This document shows, one piece after another, positions 47,808 to 57,988 of a stretch of 64,000 nucleotides of DNA. The DNA is taken from the NCBI RefSeq assembly GCF_944801835.1, contig NZ_CALYLN010000003.1:111997-175996 (forward strand), written 5' to 3'. The DNA is from Bartonella sp. B1099. GTDB taxonomy: Bacteria > Pseudomonadota > Alphaproteobacteria > Rhizobiales > Rhizobiaceae. The translations under genes and the position numbers were made by a program. The notes beneath the pieces were generated by a model. It did no database searches and was not told where the DNA came from. It worked only from the letters and a program-made list of their open reading frames with translations. Numbering within the stretch: position 1 is the stretch's first letter; every line of letters starts with the position of its first letter.

Positions 47808-50408
47808 ATGCGGTATAAATACAAGTTAAGTTTTTCAGTATTGATGATCAGTAGTTTTCTTGTGCAATCTGCAAGTGCAGTTGAGAGCAGGAATGGAGAA
47901 CTAAAAAGATTAGAAACTATGGCACCTGGAGGGACAGTACCAAAAGGTTCAGCACTGGTTACAAATATGTCGCCTAGCACTAATATTAAAATTGAGAATG
48001 GCAGTGTTGAGATTGTTGAGAATGGAGCAACTTCTATAGGATCTATTATTAAAAAAGGAGCAATGCAAATCGTTACACGTGGAGGAACCGCAATGAATGC
48101 TAAAGTTATTGGAGGTCAGCAGTTTATTCACGAAGAAAAAGGTATTGATCTCACAAGTGTGGTGAGAAAAAGTAGTGCATATGAAGCTACAGTTTCTGGT
48201 AGTGGTGAAGCAGTAGGACAACAGAATGTGTATGATGGGGCATGGGTTTGGAATACAAAAGTGGGAAAAGACGGAGAACAAAATCTTTATATGGGGAGTA
48301 GAAAAGATGGTGGAAAATCAAAGGATACCGAGGTTTCGTGGAATGGTAGACAGCATGTCTTAGCAGGAGGAGAGGCCCATGGGACTACTTTGAAGGATCA
48401 GGCTATTCAAGTTGTCTATCCTCATGGGTTAGTGGATAGTTTAACAATTACGGGTTTTGCCAAATCGTGGCTCCATGTTAATGCAAAAGATGTCACTGGA
48501 GAAGTAAGAGTCAATGGTGCGGGAGAACTTTATTTGTTTGCTGGTGATAGGACAAATCATACTACTAGGAAAAATATTCCTATAAAGGATAGACCTGACG
48601 AAATAATATTTGGGGTTGGTGAACGAAATATAGGAGAAAAACCACAGATTAAAATTGAAGATTTAGGGGGAGAGGATGGGACTGTTATTTTTTCTTCTAT
48701 TCCGTATGATCCACGTCATATTTCACTTTATGTTGGAAAACTTTCAGGAAATTTGCATTTTCGATTTAATATGAGTGCAACATGGAATGCAAGTGATTAT
48801 TTGTCAATTGGTGAGGGCACAGGTGACCACAAAATAAGCGTTCCAGATTCTGGTCGTGAAATTACAGGCCCTCTCACACAAAGGAATAGTTTTGTTAGCG
48901 GAATCAATTTAATTACCGATAGAAGCCAAGGTGAAGGAGCTAATTTTACCTTGGCAGATCTTTCGGGGAAAGACATTACAGCTGTTGATGGTGGAACCTA
49001 TCAGTATCAATTGCTGAAGAGAGGTAGATGTGCTGACTCTAGTGGTAGTACTACAATTTGGTATTTAGGTATAGCTTCTGAGGGCACAGAACGTTCTAAT
49101 TCTGAAGAACCGTGTGTAAACAAAAAAACGAAGGCTCCTGTTGCATTATCTGTTGATATAGGAACACAGTCTGATCAGGGCTCTTCTTCTGGAAAAAAAA
49201 ATACTGGTTCTCAGAATCCTCCTAGAAAACAGCTACCCAAGAAACGGCCTCCACGCCATTTAAGAGAAACCCAGAATGTCTCTAGTGTTTCGGTATCTTC
49301 CTCTCAAGAAAATCAGACTCGTGTGGTGTTCCCACCAGCACCTCCATCAGGTTTTCATCTTCTTTCTGGTGACAAACAACAGGCATCTGTTTCAGAATCG
49401 TCTCAATATTTAGCGGATCAAATGATTTTGCGTCCAAGTAATCATAAACAATCTTCTACACAATTGGGGGAGACGCTTTCAGGTTCTCAGTTTTTAACCA
49501 CACCTTCTACAGATGCGGTATTGTCCATGTCTGTCGCTCCAGCGATGGTGTTTCACAATGAAATGCAAAGCGTGCGTGCGGGAAGAGGAATTCTAGGTCA
49601 CAGTAAAAAGAATACGGCTTTATGGAGCTATGCGATTAAATCGAAAGAAAGCATTGCGACAGAGCATATAGATTTTAAGCTCGATCAGACAGGGATCGTT
49701 TTAGGGATCAATGGCTTAAGTGAGTGGGAAAATGGAGGGTTTTATATAGGTGGTTTTGGCAGTTATGACCACGCCCGCGTTGCGCATGCTCGGGGAGGTA
49801 CCAGCGGTATCAATAGTTATGGCATTGGGGCTTATATCACTTATCTGGATCATCGTGGATGGTATCTGGATGTTCTTTTAAAATATAATCATTATCAAAA
49901 TACGCTGAAGGCGGTTTCCACGAATGGTTTAGGGATTGAAGGCAGTTATAGGCAATGGGCGGTGGGAACCTCCTTTGAAGCAGGTTATCGACTTCAGACG
50001 TCCAAGAGTAGTTGGTTACAGCCTTATGGACAATTTACTTGGTTGCAAGTTGAAGGAAAAGAAATCAAGTTATCGAATGACATGACGGGGAATATGCATC
50101 CCTTCACTTCATTGCGCAGTGAGATTGGTTTATCTTTAGGGTATGAATTTGGCTCTGGCATGGCTTCTTCCTCACAGGCGTATATTACAGCAGCATGGAT
50201 GCGTGAGAATAAAGATGACAATCAAACGGTGATTAATGAACGCCATGCATTTACGAGCGATTTATCAGGTAATGCGGGTAAATTAGGGATAGGTTTGAGC
50301 AGTTTTGTGAGTGAGAAGTTAAAGTTATATGGTGAGGCCCATTATGTTAAAGGGCGTAAAACAAAACAGTCTCTTCAGGGCATTTTAGGGGTACGCTATA
50401 GTTTCTAA
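47808..50408 (+). CDS. Single-module autotransporter with Pro/Lys/Arg-rich linker
   Basis: I use ATG 47808 (MRYKYKLSF, 866 residues) because GGAG lies eight bases upstream; a GTG at 47799 would add MWI. The signal peptide ends near SASAVES. The passenger is a single AIDA-type module (GGxA, GGQQ, AGG turns), shorter in its first part than those of the first gene. A linker with RKQLPKKRPPRHLRE and many Ser/Gln residues precedes the barrel (STDAVLSMS to GVRYSF), which is nearly identical to that of the first autotransporter. This is the intact counterpart of the broken gene. Its likely role is surface exposure or release of the passenger for host contact, inferred from the family. Confidence 0.92.
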   Translation: MRYKYKLSFSVLMISSFLVQSASAVESRNGELKRLETMAPGGTVPKGSALVTNMSPSTNIKIENGSVEIVENGATSIGSIIKKGAMQIVTRGGTAMNAKVIGGQQFIHEEKGIDLTSVVRKSSAYEATVSGSGEAVGQQNVYDGAWVWNTKVGKDGEQNLYMGSRKDGGKSKDTEVSWNGRQHVLAGGEAHGTTLKDQAIQVVYPHGLVDSLTITGFAKSWLHVNAKDVTGEVRVNGAGELYLFAGDRTNHTTRKNIPIKDRPDEIIFGVGERNIGEKPQIKIEDLGGEDGTVIFSSIPYDPRHISLYVGKLSGNLHFRFNMSATWNASDYLSIGEGTGDHKISVPDSGREITGPLTQRNSFVSGINLITDRSQGEGANFTLADLSGKDITAVDGGTYQYQLLKRGRCADSSGSTTIWYLGIASEGTERSNSEEPCVNKKTKAPVALSVDIGTQSDQGSSSGKKNTGSQNPPRKQLPKKRPPRHLRETQNVSSVSVSSSQENQTRVVFPPAPPSGFHLLSGDKQQASVSESSQYLADQMILRPSNHKQSSTQLGETLSGSQFLTTPSTDAVLSMSVAPAMVFHNEMQSVRAGRGILGHSKKNTALWSYAIKSKESIATEHIDFKLDQTGIVLGINGLSEWENGGFYIGGFGSYDHARVAHARGGTSGINSYGIGAYITYLDHRGWYLDVLLKYNHYQNTLKAVSTNGLGIEGSYRQWAVGTSFEAGYRLQTSKSSWLQPYGQFTWLQVEGKEIKLSNDMTGNMHPFTSLRSEIGLSLGYEFGSGMASSSQAYITAAWMRENKDDNQTVINERHAFTSDLSGNAGKLGIGLSSFVSEKLKLYGEAHYVKGRKTKQSLQGILGVRYSF

Positions 50409-50412
50409 TTAT
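49345..50412 (+). repeat. Barrel-coding repeat, copy 2
   Basis: This is the partner of 43031-44098. The passenger regions upstream are clearly diverged, so the identity is confined to the barrel-coding end. Direct orientation means that recombination between the copies would remove the middle autotransporter and fuse gene one to the barrel of gene three. Confidence 0.92.
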
Positions 50413-50809
50413 AAAGGTAGTTTTTGATTGGTCTTAGTGAATGAGAGAATTTTCAAATTTAGACCTGAAGTGTCTAGATCCGTCTTTTTTTTTTAAAGAA
50501 GAAGGTTTTCATAAAAGGTATTTATTTTTACGTGTTGGTTTTTTCTTATAGTGTTTATCGCTTAAATGGTAATTTTGATGGGAAGCATTTAGGAGTACAA
50601 TAAGGAGTTCAACATTTACTGAGAGGCGGGTGTGATCTTATGATGGGAGGGGGAATTATAGCTGTATCTATTTTTATTGAAGTCTTCTTTACAATCCATT
50701 CTATGTTTTTGAGAATTTGTGTAGATTTTTGCAAAGTCACTTGGCAAAGGACTGTCTGCTCGCTATAGAAACAGTCAGAGAATGTTATCAATGAAATAAA
50801 GGTGAGTAA
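50409..50809. other. Gap between third autotransporter and ndk
   Basis: This is 401 bases. A run of ten T at about 50484-50493 follows the autotransporter without a clear hairpin. The rest is AT-rich and carries no frame of note. AAAGGTGAG just before 50810 is the ndk ribosome site. Confidence 0.5.
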
Positions 50810-51232
50810 ATGGCTTTAGAGCGTACTTTTTCGATGATTAAACCAGATGCAACACGTCGTAATTTGACAGGCGCAATTACCAAAATGCTTGAGGATGCAG
50901 GCTTGCGTGTTATTGCCTCTAAACGTGTGTGGATGAGCAAGCGTGAGGCTGAAAGTTTTTATGCTGTTCATAAAGAACGCCCTTTTTTTAGCGAATTGGT
51001 TGAATTTATGTCTTCTGGTCCAACAATTGTACAGGTTTTGGAAGGAGAAAATGCAATAGCTAAAAACCGTGAAATGATGGGGGCTACAAATCCTAGTGAC
51101 GCAGAAGAAGGGACAATTCGTAAGGTTCATGCTTTGTCGATTGGTGAAAATTCTGTCCATGGATCCGATAGTGCTGAAACGGCAAAAACAGAAATCACTT
51201 TTTGGTTTTCTGAGAGAGAAATTGTTGGTTAA
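50810..51232 (+). CDS. ndk: Nucleoside diphosphate kinase
   Basis: Ndk balances nucleoside triphosphate pools by phosphate transfer through an active-site histidine, here His117 in NSVHGSDS. The N-terminal [14 protein letters not shown] and the Arg-containing region [14 protein letters not shown] are conserved. The 140-residue length is exact for the family. It stands alone, with a terminator-like hairpin after it. Confidence 0.98.
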   Translation: MALERTFSMIKPDATRRNLTGAITKMLEDAGLRVIASKRVWMSKREAESFYAVHKERPFFSELVEFMSSGPTIVQVLEGENAIAKNREMMGATNPSDAEEGTIRKVHALSIGENSVHGSDSAETAKTEITFWFSEREIVG

Positions 51233-51248
51233 TAAAAGCGTAAATAAG

Positions 51249-51287
51249 AAGCAAAAACCCAGAACACTATGTTTTGGATTTTTGCTT
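51249..51287 (+). terminator. Hairpin after ndk
   Basis: AAGCAAAAACCCA (51249-51261) pairs with TGGATTTTTGCTT (51275-51287) over 13 positions with one mismatch. The descending arm contains a T-run, and the reverse strand also gives a T-run, so it could work in both directions. It lies 17 bases past the ndk stop. Confidence 0.6.
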
Positions 51288-51550
51288 ACAAGATTATAGA
51301 TCTCTTTGATAGATATGGAGATGCATCGTTTTTTTCGTTTTTAATATTGCAACTGTTTTTGTGGGGAGATAAAGCCTATTAATTCTTTTCTTGAATGTCT
51401 TTTATCTGGACACCAACTTTGTTTGTGATGGGCAAAAGGAATGTTTTAATTGATTGATCATCAATAGATTTGAAATAAGTAGATTTATGGATATTTTTTC
51501 TTGTTTAAGGTGCATAAAAATAGATTATCATTATAAATCAAGAGACAATT
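51288..51550. other. Convergent gap with dispersed-repeat copy
   Basis: Between the ndk hairpin and the pgsA stop lies a copy (51425-51480, tail 51519-51541) of the short repeat also found at 1923 and 61941. No coding sequence was seen. Confidence 0.6.
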
Positions 51551-52132
51551 TCATGAGATGACATGTTTTAAACCTGCGCGAAAATAATCCCACCCTGTCC
51601 ACAATGTCAGAAGGGCGGCAATCCACAGCATAGTAATGCCAAATTCCACTGTATAAGGGAAAACTTTATTACCCGCTGGTCCTGCTAAAAGAAAGATAAT
51701 AGCGATCATTTGGACAAAAGTTTTCCACTTTGCAAGACGAGAGACCGGAACGCTCACTTTTAATTCAGCTAAATATTCACGTAATCCTGATACAAGAATT
51801 TCTCGGCAAAGAATGATAATGGCTGCCCATAAAGTCCATCCAGCGATGGTACTGTCTGCGGCAAGCAAGAGCAAGCACGCAGAGACGAGAAGTTTATCGG
51901 CAATTGGATCTAACATGCGACCAATATTGGATGTTTGTTCCCAAATACGGGCAAGATAACCATCAAGAAAATCAGTAATAGATGCAATGATAAAAATGGA
52001 AACGGCAATCCAGCGTGCGATATCACTTGATTGTAGGCGTCCTTCTACAAAAAAACACGCAACAACCATTGGGACTGCAACAATTCGTGCATAAGTTAAA
52101 AGATTTGGAAAAGAAAAAGTATGATTTTTCAT
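51551..52132 (-). CDS. pgsA: CDP-diacylglycerol--glycerol-3-phosphate 3-phosphatidyltransferase
   Basis: PgsA makes phosphatidylglycerophosphate, the precursor of phosphatidylglycerol and cardiolipin. The CDP-alcohol phosphotransferase signature is complete, from DGYLAR to DPIAD. Hydrophobic segments are arranged as in the family, and FPNLLTYARI is the typical N-terminus. I chose ATG 52132 (MKNHTFSFP, 193 residues) over 52183, which adds residues unlike family members; no strong ribosome site distinguishes them. It follows uvrC by about 70 bases, the usual uvrC-pgsA order. The moaD/moaE genes that follow in many relatives are not present. Confidence 0.93.
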   Translation of the reverse strand: MKNHTFSFPNLLTYARIVAVPMVVACFFVEGRLQSSDIARWIAVSIFIIASITDFLDGYLARIWEQTSNIGRMLDPIADKLLVSACLLLLAADSTIAGWTLWAAIIILCREILVSGLREYLAELKVSVPVSRLAKWKTFVQMIAIIFLLAGPAGNKVFPYTVEFGITMLWIAALLTLWTGWDYFRAGLKHVIS

Positions 52133-52204
52133 AGAGTCATTTTCAATTCTTGTGAAGAAGAACATATTTCCCGAAAGTAACAAGGCTAAGGTTGTGAAAC
52201 AAGC

Positions 52205-54202
52205 CTATTTTTCATGAAAATGGTTATGAATTTTTTGTGCGATTGCAAGAGAGATTCCTGTCACTTTTTTCAAGTCTTCAAGGGAGGCACCAGCAACAGC
52301 CTTGGCACTTCCAAAATGATAAAGCAATGCACGTTTTCTTGACGGACCGATATTTTCGATTTCATCAAGTGGATTTTTAAATGTTGCTTTTTTTCGTTTT
52401 ATTCTATGCGCGCCAATGGCAAAACGGTGTGCTTCATCACGCAGACGTTGCAAAAAATAGAGGATAGGATCACGGGGGGGAAGTGTAAAAGGAGGGGTAC
52501 CTTTTATAAAAAACCGTTCACGTCCTGCATGACGGTCAACACCTTTGGCAATTCCAACAACGGTAATCAGGTTATTCAATTGTAATTCAGCAAGTATTGT
52601 ATGCACACTGTTGATTTGTCCTTCACCACCATCGATTAAGATAAGATCAGGCCAAAAGGGAAAAAGATCATTTTCTTGATCTTGTCTGTCATGACTTTTA
52701 TTGGGCAAATCATGCTCTTTGATAAGGCGTGAAAATCTTCGTTTAATCACTTCTTTCATCATGCCAAAATCATCACCAGGCGTGATATCTGTTGAGCGAA
52801 TATTGAATTTGCGATATTGATTTTTAACAAATCCCATTTGACCAGCAACAATCATAGCCCCTACAGAATTTGTTCCCATAATATGAGAATTGTCGTAGAC
52901 TTCTATACGGCGTGGAGGAAAAGGCAGTTGGAATGTTTCAGCGAGCCCCTGAAGTAGTTTTGTATGGGTAGCTGTTTCAGCGAGCTTATGTTCAAGTGCT
53001 TCATGAGCATTGAGATAGGCGTGATTAACAAGTGTTTTTCGTTCACCTTGCTTGGGTAAAGAGAGAGACACTTTGTGATTTGCTTTGAGACTCAATGCTT
53101 CTGTAAGAAGTGTTTTTTCTTCAATTTCTTCAGACAAAAGGATGCTTTTGGGAAGAGGTTTGTCATCGTAAAATTGGGCAAGAAAACTCGCTAAAATTTC
53201 ATTACGGGAAAAAGAGGGATCTGCTTTAGGAAAATAGGCACGGTTTCCCCAATTTTGCCCCATGCGAAAAAAGAACACTTGAATACAAGTCATTCCTTCC
53301 TTTTGAGCAATTGCAAAGATATCCGCTTCTTTTATTGTTTGAGGATTAATACCTTGATGACTTTGTATGTGAGAAAGGGCTGATAAGCGATCACGATAGG
53401 AAGCTGCTTGTTCAAAATCAAGATTTTCTGCGGCTTTATGCATAGCTTGAACCATATCATTTTTAACAGATTGATCTTTTCCCGAAAGAAACGCTTTTGC
53501 GTCTCTCACCAGTTCTTTATAATCACTCTCACTAATTTCATGGGTACAAGGTGCGGAACATCGCTTAATTTGATAAAGCAAACAGGGGCGCGTACGGTTT
53601 TCAAAAATTGTATCGGTACAGGTTCGTAATAAAAAAGCGCGTTGTAAAACATGAATTGTTTGTGTCACCGCACCAGCAGAAGCAAAAGGCCCAAAATAAT
53701 GAGCTTTTTGTGTTCGGGCACCACGATGTTTATAAAGTGCAGGTGCTCGATGATCATTTGTAATCATGATATAAGGGAAGCTTTTATCATCACGGAGTAA
53801 TACATTAAAATGTGGATGCAATCTTTTGATGAGATTGGCTTCTAAAAGGAGTGCTTCTGTTTCTGTATGGGTAACGATAAATTCCATATGATATGTTGCA
53901 CGAATCATACGGGTAATACGATTATTGTGTCCTTTTTCACGTGCATAGTTTGAAACACGTTTTTTAAGATTACGAGCTTTGCCAACGTAAAGAATATCAC
54001 CATTTTCACCAATCATTCTGTAAACTCCTGGCTTATGCGGAAGGTGTTTAACAAATTCTTGTATGAATTTAACACCTTGGAATTGATTTTTCTCATTGCT
54101 TTGATTGGCATTGTTCCATGTAAGGTTAGAGAGAAAAGAAAGCTTTTCTCGTTCATTTTGCGGACAATTTGTATTATTTTTTAGGATCATTCCGTTTATC
54201 AA
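52205..54202 (-). CDS. uvrC: Excinuclease ABC subunit C
   Basis: UvrC makes both incisions in nucleotide excision repair. The N-terminal GIY-YIG nuclease has [19 protein letters not shown]; a cysteine-rich RCSAPC segment follows, then a UVR (UvrB-binding) helix [14 protein letters not shown]. Next come the RNase H-like second nuclease domain ([19 protein letters not shown]) and C-terminal helix-hairpin-helix motifs ([16 protein letters not shown]). The length of 665 is normal, with an N-terminal extension of about 50 residues ahead of the GIY-YIG domain. Confidence 0.96.
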   Translation of the reverse strand: MINGMILKNNTNCPQNEREKLSFLSNLTWNNANQSNEKNQFQGVKFIQEFVKHLPHKPGVYRMIGENGDILYVGKARNLKKRVSNYAREKGHNNRITRMIRATYHMEFIVTHTETEALLLEANLIKRLHPHFNVLLRDDKSFPYIMITNDHRAPALYKHRGARTQKAHYFGPFASAGAVTQTIHVLQRAFLLRTCTDTIFENRTRPCLLYQIKRCSAPCTHEISESDYKELVRDAKAFLSGKDQSVKNDMVQAMHKAAENLDFEQAASYRDRLSALSHIQSHQGINPQTIKEADIFAIAQKEGMTCIQVFFFRMGQNWGNRAYFPKADPSFSRNEILASFLAQFYDDKPLPKSILLSEEIEEKTLLTEALSLKANHKVSLSLPKQGERKTLVNHAYLNAHEALEHKLAETATHTKLLQGLAETFQLPFPPRRIEVYDNSHIMGTNSVGAMIVAGQMGFVKNQYRKFNIRSTDITPGDDFGMMKEVIKRRFSRLIKEHDLPNKSHDRQDQENDLFPFWPDLILIDGGEGQINSVHTILAELQLNNLITVVGIAKGVDRHAGRERFFIKGTPPFTLPPRDPILYFLQRLRDEAHRFAIGAHRIKRKKATFKNPLDEIENIGPSRKRALLYHFGSAKAVAGASLEDLKKVTGISLAIAQKIHNHFHEK

Positions 54203-54796
54203 GAAATGCTTTTTGTTTAACGTATGAAATATTCTTTTTTATTTAATAACGATTATCTATGTCTTTAATAATTTTTGTCCATCAATAACATATTATAGCA
54301 TAAAAGTGTAATTTTAGAGTGCTTATCTTTCATAAAAAATATGAGAGTTGTTTATTTAAGACAGCTTTATGAACGCGCCAATTGTTTCATTAAAAATGAT
54401 TAGAAGAGGAAATCCATAATGATAAGAGGAGACATTTTCTAAAAGAAAAAATAATAAAGAAGCAAAATATTGATTTATAAAGATAATTTATTATTGTTGA
54501 CATTAAATTAAATTCCTGAAAAGCGTATGATTCTCTCACTTCAAACCGATGTCTTTTGTATGTTACAAGCGGAGAGAGCCGAGTGGAGTGAAACTATACA
54601 AGAAAAGATTAAACATCCCTTTTATAAGGCGTAAGAATGGAGGTGCTCAATAGCTTTATTGTTCTATAATTCACATAATCATTATAAGCTTATCATTATT
54701 ATATTATATGTTGATATTATCTAAAAAAATAATAGAGATTTACTGCCTTTGTAACTTATAAAAGGGTGTTTTTAGAGAAAAACATAAGAGCAAAGT
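54203..54796. other. Gap with two dispersed-repeat pieces
   Basis: This is 594 bases upstream of uvrC and beyond the rlmJ stop. At 54471-54493, in reverse orientation, it carries the tail (TTATAAAGATAATTTATTA) of the repeat found at 62034-62054 and 2027-2048. At 54535-54690 it carries the second copy of the repeat of 47205-47440. No gene was found. Confidence 0.6.
54535..54690. repeat. Decayed dispersed repeat, copy 2
   Basis: This is the partner of 47205-47440, with the shared ordered segments ACAAGCGG, GTGGAGTGAAAC, ACAAGAAA, CTTTTATAA and ATGGAGGT. One frame reads MLQAERAEWSETIQEKI before a stop, better preserved than the first copy. Confidence 0.6.
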
Positions 54797-55657
54797 CTAA
54801 TTTAGATGTTCTTTTTGAAGCCATTTGTACGTTATTTGAGCATTTTCATCTTGTCCAAGACGGTTGATAAGAAAGGGGCTGAGCTTTTTAATTTCGTTTT
54901 CCAAAAGATAGGGAGGGTTGATAATAACCATTCCACTTCCATTCATTGTTGGTGGACTTGATTTTTTTCGGATACGCATTTCAAGCTGTAAAATTTTAGG
55001 AATTCCTGTTTGATAAAGCGCATGAAGAAAACTTTCAATTTCTTTGTCATGTTTAACAGGATACCATAAAGCGTAGATCCCTCCAGAAAAACGGCGATAG
55101 GCTTTCATTAATCCCTCAATAAGGCGGGAAAATTCTCCAGTTTTTTCAAAGGGAGGGTCCACAAGGATAAACCCGCGTTTTTCTTTTGGTGGTAAATGAG
55201 CATTTAAGGAAAGCCAACCATCCAAATGCAGAACTTTCGTTTGATAATCGCCAGCAAAATTTTTTGCTAAAATATGATAATCTTCATTGTGCAATTCTAT
55301 TGCGGTGAGGCGATCTTGTTTCCGTAATAATTGACGAATAAGAACAGGAGACCCAGGATAAAATACAATTTCTTTTTCTCCTTTATTGAGGGTGTCAATG
55401 ATATCACACCATGGATAAAGAAGTTCTCTTAAATCTTCAGGGATCGGCGTTGAAAAAATTCGTTGCACACCTTCGCGCCATTCTCCTGTTTTATAGGCTT
55501 CTAAAGAAGAGAGGTCATAAATACCAATACCAGCATGCGTGTCTATAACGCGAAAAGCTTTTTCTTTGCGTTTAAGATACTCTACAATACGCATGACAAT
55601 AATGTGTTTAAAAACATCAGCAAAATTGCCAGCATGGTAAATATGCCGATAATTCAT
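54797..55657 (-). CDS. rlmJ: 23S rRNA (adenine-N6) methyltransferase RlmJ
   Basis: RlmJ methylates A2030 of 23S rRNA in E. coli. The start MNYRHIYHAGNFADVFKHIIV is diagnostic, the SAM-binding region has FRVIDTHAGIGIYDL, and the catalytic motif DPPF is in FILVDPPFEKTGEF. The 286-residue length is normal. It stands alone. A former name, ComJ/YhiR, relates to use of DNA as a nutrient, but methylation is the established activity. Confidence 0.94.
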   Translation of the reverse strand: MNYRHIYHAGNFADVFKHIIVMRIVEYLKRKEKAFRVIDTHAGIGIYDLSSLEAYKTGEWREGVQRIFSTPIPEDLRELLYPWCDIIDTLNKGEKEIVFYPGSPVLIRQLLRKQDRLTAIELHNEDYHILAKNFAGDYQTKVLHLDGWLSLNAHLPPKEKRGFILVDPPFEKTGEFSRLIEGLMKAYRRFSGGIYALWYPVKHDKEIESFLHALYQTGIPKILQLEMRIRKKSSPPTMNGSGMVIINPPYLLENEIKKLSPFLINRLGQDENAQITYKWLQKEHLN

Positions 55658-56332
55658 AGGAAAAACTCTATCATATGGATAACTGTATCAGGTTATTAGC
55701 ATAGAATAATAGAATTGATATCCATAAAAATTTTCTTGAAGAAATCAAATAAGCCCCTCATCAAAAAGTGATACACATAAAATATGAATGTCACGGGAAC
55801 ACTTATTTCATTAAGATTTTAAATCTTTTCTATGAAAGTTGGACAAGAAGAGGGCAAACATTTCAATGGAAGCTCTTTATTGAATCAAGATGAAAGCGAG
55901 TATCGTCATATCCCTATACGACTTATTTTCTAGATTCTTGACACATAAGCTGGTTTAGAAGAGTATTTAAGAGTTTTTATCTCTCTATGCTAACCTTTCT
56001 TGTAATGTGCAAGTGAATGATTCTTATAAATTAATGTATTATTTTACGCGTTAATAAAACATATTCTTAGATATGATCACGCGTATAAATGTTATTTCAT
56101 ACACATTTTAAGTGAGGCTATATTACGGTATTACACTTAAATATTTAGAAAAATGTGAGGTTGCATCTTTTAAAAATTTGGCTGATTAATTGACGACGAT
56201 CATTCTTCTTCCATTAAAAAGCGTGTTATTTCTTTTAAGTTGAGAAAAAAATATATAAATAGGATACAATATTTGATACATTCTTCAGAGGTAGCATGAA
56301 TAAGTGAGATAAAAAGCATAGAGTAGAGATTA
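55658..56332. other. Gap between rlmJ and tatA
   Basis: These 675 AT-rich bases between divergent genes should contain the tat promoter. TTGACA at 55939-55944 is a good -35 element but has no convincing -10 partner at the right distance. In many relatives scpA-scpB precede tatA; no trace was seen here. Confidence 0.5.
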
Positions 56333-56644
56333 ATGGGTAATATTTTTTCACCAACACATTTAATTGTAATTTTATTGCTTATTTTTTTGCTTTTCGGACG
56401 CGGTAAAATTTCTGAATTAATGGGCGATGTTGCTAAGGGAATTAAAGCCTTTAAAAAGAATATGAAGGAAGAAGAGGGAGGCATTGAGGATAACGTTGAA
56501 ATGGCTGCTTCTTCCCAAATAATTGATGGAGAATCTCAACCATCTCAGCCGTTATCGGTAAAACATGTAGCAACACGCAGAAAGACTTCCTCTCACTCTA
56601 AAGGAGGCAAGGTGTCTGTTGTTAAAAAACAGCGTGTCAAATAA
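56333..56644 (+). CDS. tatA: Sec-independent translocase subunit TatA
   Basis: TatA oligomerises to form the pore through which folded proteins cross the inner membrane. One N-terminal helix (about 8-23) is followed by the [22 protein letters not shown] amphipathic helix and a charged tail. At 103 residues it is somewhat longer than usual, due to a Ser/Lys-rich tail. It is the first gene of tatABC. Confidence 0.95.
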   Translation: MGNIFSPTHLIVILLLIFLLFGRGKISELMGDVAKGIKAFKKNMKEEEGGIEDNVEMAASSQIIDGESQPSQPLSVKHVATRRKTSSHSKGGKVSVVKKQRVK

Positions 56645-56713
56645 TAAACGTAAATAACAAAAACGTCATCATCATTGTGCATTATTTTTTTATGAGGAAG
56701 TTGAGTATAAGCG

Positions 56714-57148
56714 ATGTTTGGGATTGATGGACCAGAGCTTATCGTTATCTTACTTGTTCTCATCATTGTCGTTGGACCGAAAGATTTACCTAAAATACTC
56801 AAGACAATCGCAAAGGTAAGAGCTTATATGCATTCAACAGCAAATGAACTTCGTCACCAGTTTGATGATGTAATAAAACAAATTGAGAGCGATGATTTGC
56901 AAAAAACATGTTCGGATATGAACGATTCAAGGAAGAAGTTGGCAGAAACTTTTGATTCCATTCAAAATACAGTAGAGGGTATTCACGATAATTTGGATAT
57001 TAAGGCAACTCACCATAAATCAGAAAAAGATAAAGAACTTTTGGCATGTGATCAAAAGGCAATCAAGAAAGATAGGACAGTCTCTCGTGCTTCTCATCAT
57101 TCTGAAAGTATTTCTATTGCTTCTAAAGATAAAAAAGATGTGTCATGA
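56714..57148 (+). CDS. tatB: Sec-independent translocase subunit TatB
   Basis: TatB recognises Tat signal peptides with TatC. The N-terminus MFGIDGPELIVILLVLIIVVGPKDLP is typical, followed by the long amphipathic helix (KTIAKVRAYMHSTANELRHQFD) and a charged, poorly conserved tail. The length of 144 is within range. Its stop overlaps the tatC start by four bases. Confidence 0.95.
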   Translation: MFGIDGPELIVILLVLIIVVGPKDLPKILKTIAKVRAYMHSTANELRHQFDDVIKQIESDDLQKTCSDMNDSRKKLAETFDSIQNTVEGIHDNLDIKATHHKSEKDKELLACDQKAIKKDRTVSRASHHSESISIASKDKKDVS

Positions 57149-57927
57149 ATGTAAAAAAAGATGAGATTGATGCCAATATGGCACCACTTTTAGAACATTT
57201 AATTGAACTTCGTCAGCGAATTATTTCGGTTTTGGTTGCATTTATGATCGCTTTTATGATGTGTTTTCTTGTTAAAGATTATATCTTGAATTTTTTACTA
57301 TGGCCGTATCAATGGGCAATGAAAATAGCAGGAGGGTATCCTGAGAGTATTCGTTTGCAATCAACGCAGGTATGGGAAACTTTTTTAACAAAGATGAAAC
57401 TTGCTGCTTTTGGAGGAATTATTTTATCGTTTCCCTATATGGCTTTTCAGTTCTATAGTTTTATTGCACCAGGGCTTTATAAAAATGAACGCAGGGCTTT
57501 TTTGCCCTTTCTCATTGGTGGCCCTGTTTTATTTTGTATTGGAGGAGCGTTTGTTTATGCTCTATTGGCGCCAATAATACTATGGTTTAGCCTTTCTCAA
57601 CAATTTCTTCCAGATACTCAATTAAAGATAGAGTTTGTCGTACGCATTTCTGATTATTTGGGCTTTATGACGTCGTTTATCCTCATTTTTGGTTTGATCT
57701 TTCAATTGCCTCTTGTCATCAGTCTGTTAACAAAAGTTAGACTTTTAACGTCTCATGATTTGGTGTCTAAACGAAAATGGGCTATTCTCCTCTCTTTTAT
57801 TATTGCGGCAATGATAACGCCGTCGGATTTTTTTACGATGTTTGCAGTAGCTTTACCAACGATAGCGCTTTATGAGGTCTCAATTTTAATTACTTACGGT
57901 ATAGAAAAGAGAAGAAAATCCGCTTAA
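57145..57927 (+). CDS. tatC: Sec-independent translocase subunit TatC
   Basis: TatC is the six-helix receptor for twin-arginine signal peptides. The N-terminal segment MAPLLEHLIELRQRI holds the conserved signal-binding residues, and FYSFIAPGLYKNERR is also typical. The 260-residue length is normal. Translation is coupled to tatB, and serS follows at 61 bases. Confidence 0.97.
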   Translation: MNVKKDEIDANMAPLLEHLIELRQRIISVLVAFMIAFMMCFLVKDYILNFLLWPYQWAMKIAGGYPESIRLQSTQVWETFLTKMKLAAFGGIILSFPYMAFQFYSFIAPGLYKNERRAFLPFLIGGPVLFCIGGAFVYALLAPIILWFSLSQQFLPDTQLKIEFVVRISDYLGFMTSFILIFGLIFQLPLVISLLTKVRLLTSHDLVSKRKWAILLSFIIAAMITPSDFFTMFAVALPTIALYEVSILITYGIEKRRKSA

Positions 57928-57988
57928 GAAAAGTGTATAATCTTACGCGATGAGAAATGAATAAAACTAATATAAATGAGGAATTTTA

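Noticed and set aside
54361..54420. Possible small gene or tRNA in the uvrC-rlmJ gap
   Set aside because: There is no cloverleaf or T-loop signature, and the only frame has 17 codons. No tRNA was recognised in any gap.
56200..56484. 94-codon leftward frame overlapping tatA
   Set aside because: It runs antisense to tatA, whose identity is certain; the free part is too short to judge.
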